Part shown: positions 58,518 through 64,000 of the stretch, piece by piece
Position numbering within the stretch: position 1 is the stretch's first letter
How the letters are laid out: every line of letters starts with the position of its first letter
Assembly (NCBI GenBank): GCA_963693315.1
Contig: OY856186.1
Coordinates: 377,854,656 to 377,918,655 of the forward strand
Length of the DNA: 64,000 bases
Source of the DNA: Diogma glabrata
Taxonomy: Eukaryota; Arthropoda; Insecta; Diptera; Cylindrotomidae
Direction of reading: 5' to 3'
Translations under genes and position numbers: made by a program
Notes under the pieces: generated by a model
Databases searched by the model: none
Told to the model about the DNA's origin: nothing
The model's input: the letters and a program-made list of their open reading frames with translations, nothing else

Positions 58518-58717
58518 TGTATTCGAAACTATAATAACTGGTATTTGTAAATAAATGCCAACTTATTATTATTATGTTCATTCAATGTAATCATCATATT
58601 ATGTCTTCATATACTTTTATGAAATTATTTCTATAATGAAATAAAATAATTGAGATTACATATTATCTCAAGCTGTTCATTCATCATTCGGTGATAAGCA
58701 TATTAAGTATGCTTTAA

Positions 58718-59040
58718 AATTCTTGAACAAGCAAAAGACCTTTAAACGAAATATCACAACCCTCGTCGAGCGCATAAAATTATTAGTCGATAAAATTCTT
58801 GAACAAGCAAAAAAGACCTTTAAACGAAATATCACAATTCTCATCGAGCACATGAAATTATTAGTCGATAAAATTCTTGAACAAGCAAAAGACCTTTAAA
58901 CGAAATATCACAACCCTCGTCGAGCGCATAAAATTATTAGTCGATAAAATTCTTGAACAAGTAAAAACGACCTTTTATCGAAATGTCACAATTCTCTTCA
59001 AGCAAATAAAATCAGTAGTCAATAACACTCTTGAACGAAT
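58718..59040 (+). repeat. 76/78-bp tandem repeat, about 5 copies
   Basis: The word TCTTGAACAA (or a close variant) starts units at 58721, 58797, 58875, 58951 and 59029, with periods of 76, 78, 76 and 78 bp. The 78-bp form equals 26 codons and reads KILEQAKKTFKRNIT and onward in frame. The 76-bp form lacks two bases in the AAAAAAGACC tract and so breaks that frame. A more degenerate copy may follow up to about 59131. Confidence 0.85.
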
Positions 59041-59459
59041 AAAATCGATTTTTTTTTTAATTTTCATAATTATCGTCAAGCAAATAATTCCAGTTCTCAA
59101 AAAAAATCTTCAATCTTCACTGAAATGGTAATCATCAAATGGGTTTTTGTGCTTGAGGAGATTTGTGATTTTTCACCAGCTCAGTGAGTCATTAAAGGTC
59201 CGAATCTTCAAGATGTAAAAGAGTTGTGAACTTGAATTCACTAACCATCCAGGTACGAGAAATTAAAAACTCGAAAGGCAAGTCAAATTGTAACTCGATC
59301 AAGAACTTACATCCTCGGTCGATTGTTACTTTCGTCGTTTCACAAGTGTAACATCATCTATTGCCTCAGTTACCTTCAATCTTCTATGTCAGTTTATCCA
59401 TCATCCTAGGCAATGTTTTGAAACATTAAGTTGTAGTCAATGCTTTACATTTTTTTCAC

Positions 59460-59798
59460 GTTTAAGCATGTATTTTCTTCGGTTGCTATGCACATATCAT
59501 GTGTGAGCATGTATTTTCTTCGGTTGCTACGCACATCTCATGTTCAAGCATGCATTTTCTTCGGTTGCTATGCACATCTCATGTTTAAGCATGTATTTTC
59601 TTCGGTTGCTATGCACATCTCATGTTTAAGCAGGTATTTTCTTCGGTTGCTATGCACATCTCATGTTTAAGCATGTATTTTCTTCGGTTGCTATGCACAT
59701 CTCATGTTTAAGCAGGTATTTTCTTCGGTTGCTATGCACATCTCATGTTTAAGCATGTATTATCTTCGGGTGCTACGCACATCTTATAGTTAAGCAGT
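59460..59798 (+). repeat. 41-bp tandem repeat, 8 copies
   Basis: Units with GTATTTTCTTCGGTTGCTAT and CACATCTCATGTTTAAGCA. The word TATTTTC (or a near variant) starts at 59471, 59512, 59553, 59594, 59635, 59676, 59717 and 59758, a strict 41-bp period, then decays. Alternate units differ in GCATG against GCAGG. An apparent 76-residue frame across it is an artefact of the repeat. Confidence 0.95.
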
Positions 59799-60613
59799 AT
59801 TATTTTCAGTCGGTATGCAAATTATCTTCAGTTGTTATGAGCTCTTCATGATTGAGCTGCCACTACCACCAATGCGCGTAATGTCTAATAAAGCATTCAC
59901 TTACAACAATTTCCGTCTTAAATTCATTTTAGTCACAGGATAACCACCTGACTTCATTAATTCATTTTTGTAGGCATTCGGTGTAGATCAAAACCGGCAT
60001 AAAGCCCTGTTGAAAAAATTGTGTTCCGTATCATCATCATCGTCAGATCTCCCAATGTCGTCCGCTACAAATTATTGCAGACTTTGGTCGTTTCAATATC
60101 CAGAATAGTCTTCATCTTCATCTGGGATATTTTAACATGTTCGTATCTAAAATGAGTCATGTATCAAAAGGTATTGATCATACACTCCTGAATACATGTC
60201 CAAGGTTTAGCAAGCTATCGATTAGTCCACACAAACCGTCAAGTTCATCTCAATTAAACCGTTCAATTATCAAAAATTGTTTGATTAACCACACGAACGG
60301 AATACTTACCTACTAATACTTACTATGATGACATAGATCTTTTCTTGTGACTTATTAATAGTCCTCATCACAATCATTAAAAATATAAAGTAAACAAATG
60401 TTTTTCGTTCATATTTTATTTATAAGAGTCACGTAGAATGAACTACACAATAGATTTACTGGAAATGTATAACCAGTAATTAGTCAAATTAAATTAATCA
60501 AAACCAGCTAAATTTTATAATTTTGATTTTTAAAATTATTAATTTAAATCGTGATTTTGATAACCTCCTGAAGAAACATACTGTTAAAGTAAGACTTTAA
60601 CGGCGGGAGTATA

Positions 60614-62668
60614 TGTTGACACCTCGTCAAAATTCTAAAAAGAAATAAATAAAAATTATCAGAAAATGTAATATTCACATGACTAGTATTCAAATTAACT
60701 TAACTTTTTTGATGTTGTTTATATGTTGTATTACATCAACATAAACATAAACCAATTTTAAATTTCAATCAGTAGATATTGCTGAACTTCTTTCATTGTA
60801 AGATGAATTACTTTCATCATCTCAATGTTTCTAAAAAGAAATAAATAAAAGTTAGCACAGATATAATGTTCAAATACCTGGTGTTAGGATTAACTTAACT
60901 TCTACAATCAGAAAATTATTTCTATTATGTCCTTTTGAGAGATGAAGTATCTTAAGATGCCATTTATAATTCTAGAAATATATAAAAAAATATTATTTAA
61001 ATGAATAATTGCTAAATATTATAAGTTGTTTACATTTTAAGACGTCAGCTTGACAATTAATATGATGTCCCGTTGTTAAAGAAAACAGCAAGTTTTGGCT
61101 ACAATCAGTAGAATTTGTGCTATATTGCTAAAATTTATAATAAGATTGTGGAACATATTTTTTGTTGGGTTGTCGGATTGTTAAGTTTTAGATATATAAG
61201 TCTTCATGTTTTTAATATAGCTCTCTTCTTTTTGATATAATTTTTGTATTATCAACATCATCTTAAAATATATTCTGTAATTTAAACTCGACTTTTTAGA
61301 GTAATTTTTGCCTTTAAGCTCGTTGCAGTTTTATATAAATTATTTGTTCGGGCATTAAAATTTAATAGATTAATCGTGTATCAAGTTTGTGTTAAACTTT
61401 TGTTCATTAAAGTGAAATAAAAATAAAGAAAATGTGTTGAGTTTTTGGATTTAGTAGAATTCCGCCATTTTTCTAGTTATGGCATCAGGGCGTGTCTGAT
61501 CAAATAGCCGTGTGAGGCATTATTATATTTTTATTCCTGGATAATTGCGAAGTGAATTATATTTTAATGGACAATTAGCAGTCATATTTTGTTCATTAAT
61601 CGCCTTGTCAGGCATTCATAGATTTATAGCAACAATATTATCAATTATCAAATAGCCGTGTGAGGCATTATTATATTTTTATTCCTGGATAACTGCGAAG
61701 TGAATTATATTTTAATGGACAATTAGCAGTCATATTTTGTTCATTAATCGCCTTGTCAGGCATTTATAGATTTATAACAACTATATTATCAATTACCAAT
61801 AGTCATGTATGGCATTAACAAATTTTCATCATAGAACAACTTTTGTATTTATCCATTTATATCGTCATCACCGTCATCGAGTTTGATATCGCATTAACAG
61901 ACTTATCATTTATTTCAGCAATCACAGTTTGGTCATCATTCGCCTTGTAAGGCATTCACAGATTTGTGGCATCAATTACCGCCACAAATTTTATACCGCC
62001 ATCATCAGTAGCCTTCATCAAGAGTTTCATATGGCAACAGATTTATATTACCATATATCAAAATTTGGATTTGTATATATTATATCGTCATCATCCGTAG
62101 CCTTGTAAGGCGTTGCCAAATGCATATCATCATATAACAGTATTTATATTTCATATCGTCATCATCAAGAATTTTGTAAGGCAATAACAAATGTACATCA
62201 GTTATATTGACAATCATATTCTATTCATCAATGGCCTTGTAAGGCATTTACAAATTTATATTACTTACATCAACATTCATATGTACCAGTTTATATCGTC
62301 ATCATCCGTAGCCTTGTAAGGCATTACCAAATGTGTGTCACCATATAACAGGATTTATATATTATATCTTCATCATCAAGAATTTTGTAAGGAACTAACA
62401 AATCTATATCAGTTATATTGACAATCATATTCTATTCATCAATGGCCTTGTAAGGCATTAACAAATTTATGACACTTATATCAGCAATTATACTTTATAC
62501 ATACATATCGTCATCATCAATAGCCTTGTAAGGCATTAACAAATTTATCTAATTAATGTCATCAATTTCAACCGCTGTGTGAGCTGATCCATGTCACATC
62601 CTTTGGCTTCTTCATCTTCCAACAAAAAACAAATCATACAGTCCACTGCCAAGCCAGAGGCGTGTACA
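60614..62668 (+). repeat. 3' LTR of BEL element
   Basis: 2055 bp, offset by exactly 9823 from the 5' LTR; no difference between the two was seen on reading. It would supply the polyadenylation signals (AATAAA at 61416 and 61422). It ends TGTACA followed by the right duplication ATGAT at 62669-62673. Confidence 0.95.
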
Positions 62669-62673
62669 ATGAT

Positions 62674-64000
62674 ATTTTTAAAATTTCAAAATTGTACGAC
62701 TTTTGAAAAGTTGGCCACAATATTCAATCCGTCATTTTGTTTTTAACAATTTTAGAATACATTACTTCTAACTGTTTACTTTCTCACAGAATGAGAAAAT
62801 GTCACAGCTAGCACAAATTTGAAGCAATGGAGTTAATGTAACAAATAAAAGAGTCGCAAGACTAGATATGTAATACAACTATAGCTCCCTTGCGAGAGAA
62901 AAAGCAGAAATTACGGTACATTTTGTAACAAATTTGGTCGCAATGAGGTGACAAATGTGTTATAGCTATGTTAAAAATGTGTTGATGTAACATACTGAAG
63001 TTGCTCGCAACAAGATGAAACAACGAATGCTTTTTTTTATTTCAGTTGCATGTAATGTTTTTAAAATGTTTTAAATAAGTTTGCCTTTACATGATTTTTA
63101 TTGAAAGAATTTATAAGTTTTAAAAATCAGATACTACTCAATATGTACTTTGAAATGGAAAAATTTCATGATTTTTAGACTAAAACTTTATAACGGATGC
63201 CATTTTGTCGATGAGTGTGGGTGTTTTGCCTCTGGAAAATTAACGCGCCCCCCAAAAAAATGAAAATTTGAAAAATAATGAGAAAACGAGAAAATTTTCG
63301 AATTATTACTGTCAACATAAAATCCACAACTTTATATCTAAATACAGTTTTTAATGCTCCAAGCGTCATATTGCACCATAAATTCTTATAGGAAATAAAT
63401 AATACTACAGAAAATCACATTAGAATTTTCGCAAATAAAAGCGAATGGTGCAGGAAACACATAGAACAACGAAAAATATGGCGAACATTGAGATTCAAGA
63501 CAGATTGCTTCCAAAGTTTTTGAAACTGAATAAAAACCTCATTGCTGCGTTCATTGCAGTTGTATAACAACCTGATTGCAGCGTCCTTGTAGCTAACTAA
63601 ATTTCTTTAACTATTATGTTCGAACTTTGTTTTTTCTGCCATTGAAACACCTCACCGCAGCGTCCTTGTAACAGTAACTTGAGGAAAATATGTTAGTCAC
63701 AATGTCACATCAATTTTGCTAACTAGTTACTGGATTTGTGGCAACTACAATAAAATAACATTTTTAAGACGTACTACAAAACGAAATGTTTTATTACGTT
63801 AATTTAACTTAAACATAACTTCTTTTTGTGTAACTTTTATGAAACATTTGAACAACAACAAGTGTATTTTTCCGTAACAATATTAAACAGTATTGTAACT
63901 GAGCCAAATGATTTATTGCCAATCGCTAAGTTGAAACTATAATATAACCCATATGTGACTAAATTTGTTTTAAAAAACTGAATTAAAACCGAATCATAAC
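62674..64000. other. flanking DNA, no gene seen
   Basis: AT-rich. The phrase GCAGCGTCCTTGTA recurs at about 63574 and 63655, with a weaker copy near 63544, a loose repeat of roughly 80 bp. A 64-residue minus-strand frame at 63175-63369 is not recognised. Confidence 0.5.

Larger units (their letters stand above)
58518..60613 (+). other. BEL 3' internal region, noncoding
   Basis: About 2.1 kb between the stop codon and the 3' LTR, unusually long. It contains two unrelated tandem arrays (58718-59040 and 59460-59798). The end, GGCGGGAG at 60602-60609, is the best candidate for the purine-rich primer of plus-strand synthesis. No envelope-like reading frame is present. Confidence 0.7.
50791..62668 (+). 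mobile_element. complete BEL/Pao LTR retrotransposon
   Basis: An 11,878-bp insertion with LTRs 50791-52845 and 60614-62668, both exactly 2055 bp and without a difference that I could find. They start TG and end CA. ATGAT flanks both sides (50786-50790 and 62669-62673), a 5-bp duplication typical of BEL/Pao. The order is 5' LTR, tRNA-Tyr primer site, leader, one Gag-Pol gene, a 2.1-kb tail with two tandem arrays, then a purine-rich tract and the 3' LTR. The intact gene and matching LTRs indicate a recent insertion, possibly still able to move. Confidence 0.95.

Noticed and set aside
59440..59670. Cysteine-rich repetitive 76-residue frame
   Set aside because: Artefact of the 41-bp array, which changes frame with each unit.
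58518..60613. Envelope gene in the BEL tail
   Set aside because: No frame over about 85 residues and no signal or transmembrane pattern; the region is tandem arrays and AT-rich DNA.

Overview
The window is very AT-rich eukaryotic DNA with no recognisable host gene, rRNA, intact tRNA, CRISPR array or operon. The mix of elements points to an arthropod, most likely an insect: a BEL/Pao LTR retrotransposon with a tRNA-Tyr primer site, a Transib (RAG1-like) DNA transposon, an R2-superclade LINE, Helitron and PIF/Harbinger remnants, and tRNA-derived SINEs. The species cannot be named from this sequence. Nearly everything recognisable is a mobile element or a relic of one, many of them nested.

Layout. 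1-10 kb: mostly featureless AT-rich DNA holding a tRNA-type SINE (2238-2581), a TIR element with a broken Myb/SANT gene (3928-4796), a 174-bp TA microsatellite and a mariner-like MITE. 10-13 kb: a PIF/Harbinger-like MITE with a TTA duplication, then a Helitron replication-protein gene (11281-12051) cut by a near-perfect 502-bp palindrome whose ends look Helitron-like. 17-21.5 kb: a second Helitron-like terminus, an 892-bp inverted repeat, and a recurrent motif GCGTTCCCGAAATGA.

23.6-38.4 kb is the most structured part. A complete Transib insertion (23591-30896) has CACAATGG terminal repeats and a perfect CGACA duplication. Inside are about 21 copies of a 139-140 bp tandem repeat and a 3.6-kb palindrome, each arm of which carries the same C-terminal piece of the transposase gene with two introns. 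A second, broken Transib copy (about 30990-38410) is split by a minus-strand LINE (31396-36826) encoding OTU protease, C2H2 finger, reverse transcriptase and restriction-like endonuclease. That LINE is itself split by a DNA transposon (34867-36480), which contains a split SINE head.

43-48.8 kb holds decayed non-LTR retrotransposons; one copy is interrupted by a diverged solo BEL LTR (46846-48169) flanked by AACAG. 50791-62668 is a complete, apparently young BEL/Pao element: two 2055-bp LTRs that look identical, an ATGAT duplication, a tRNA-Tyr primer site and one uninterrupted 1736-residue Gag-Pol frame. It is the only intact protein-coding gene seen here. Its LTRs carry an array of small GCC...GGC hairpins that is also present in the diverged solo LTR.

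All coordinates and motif matches were read by eye. Family names rest on remembered family signatures, not on database searches.
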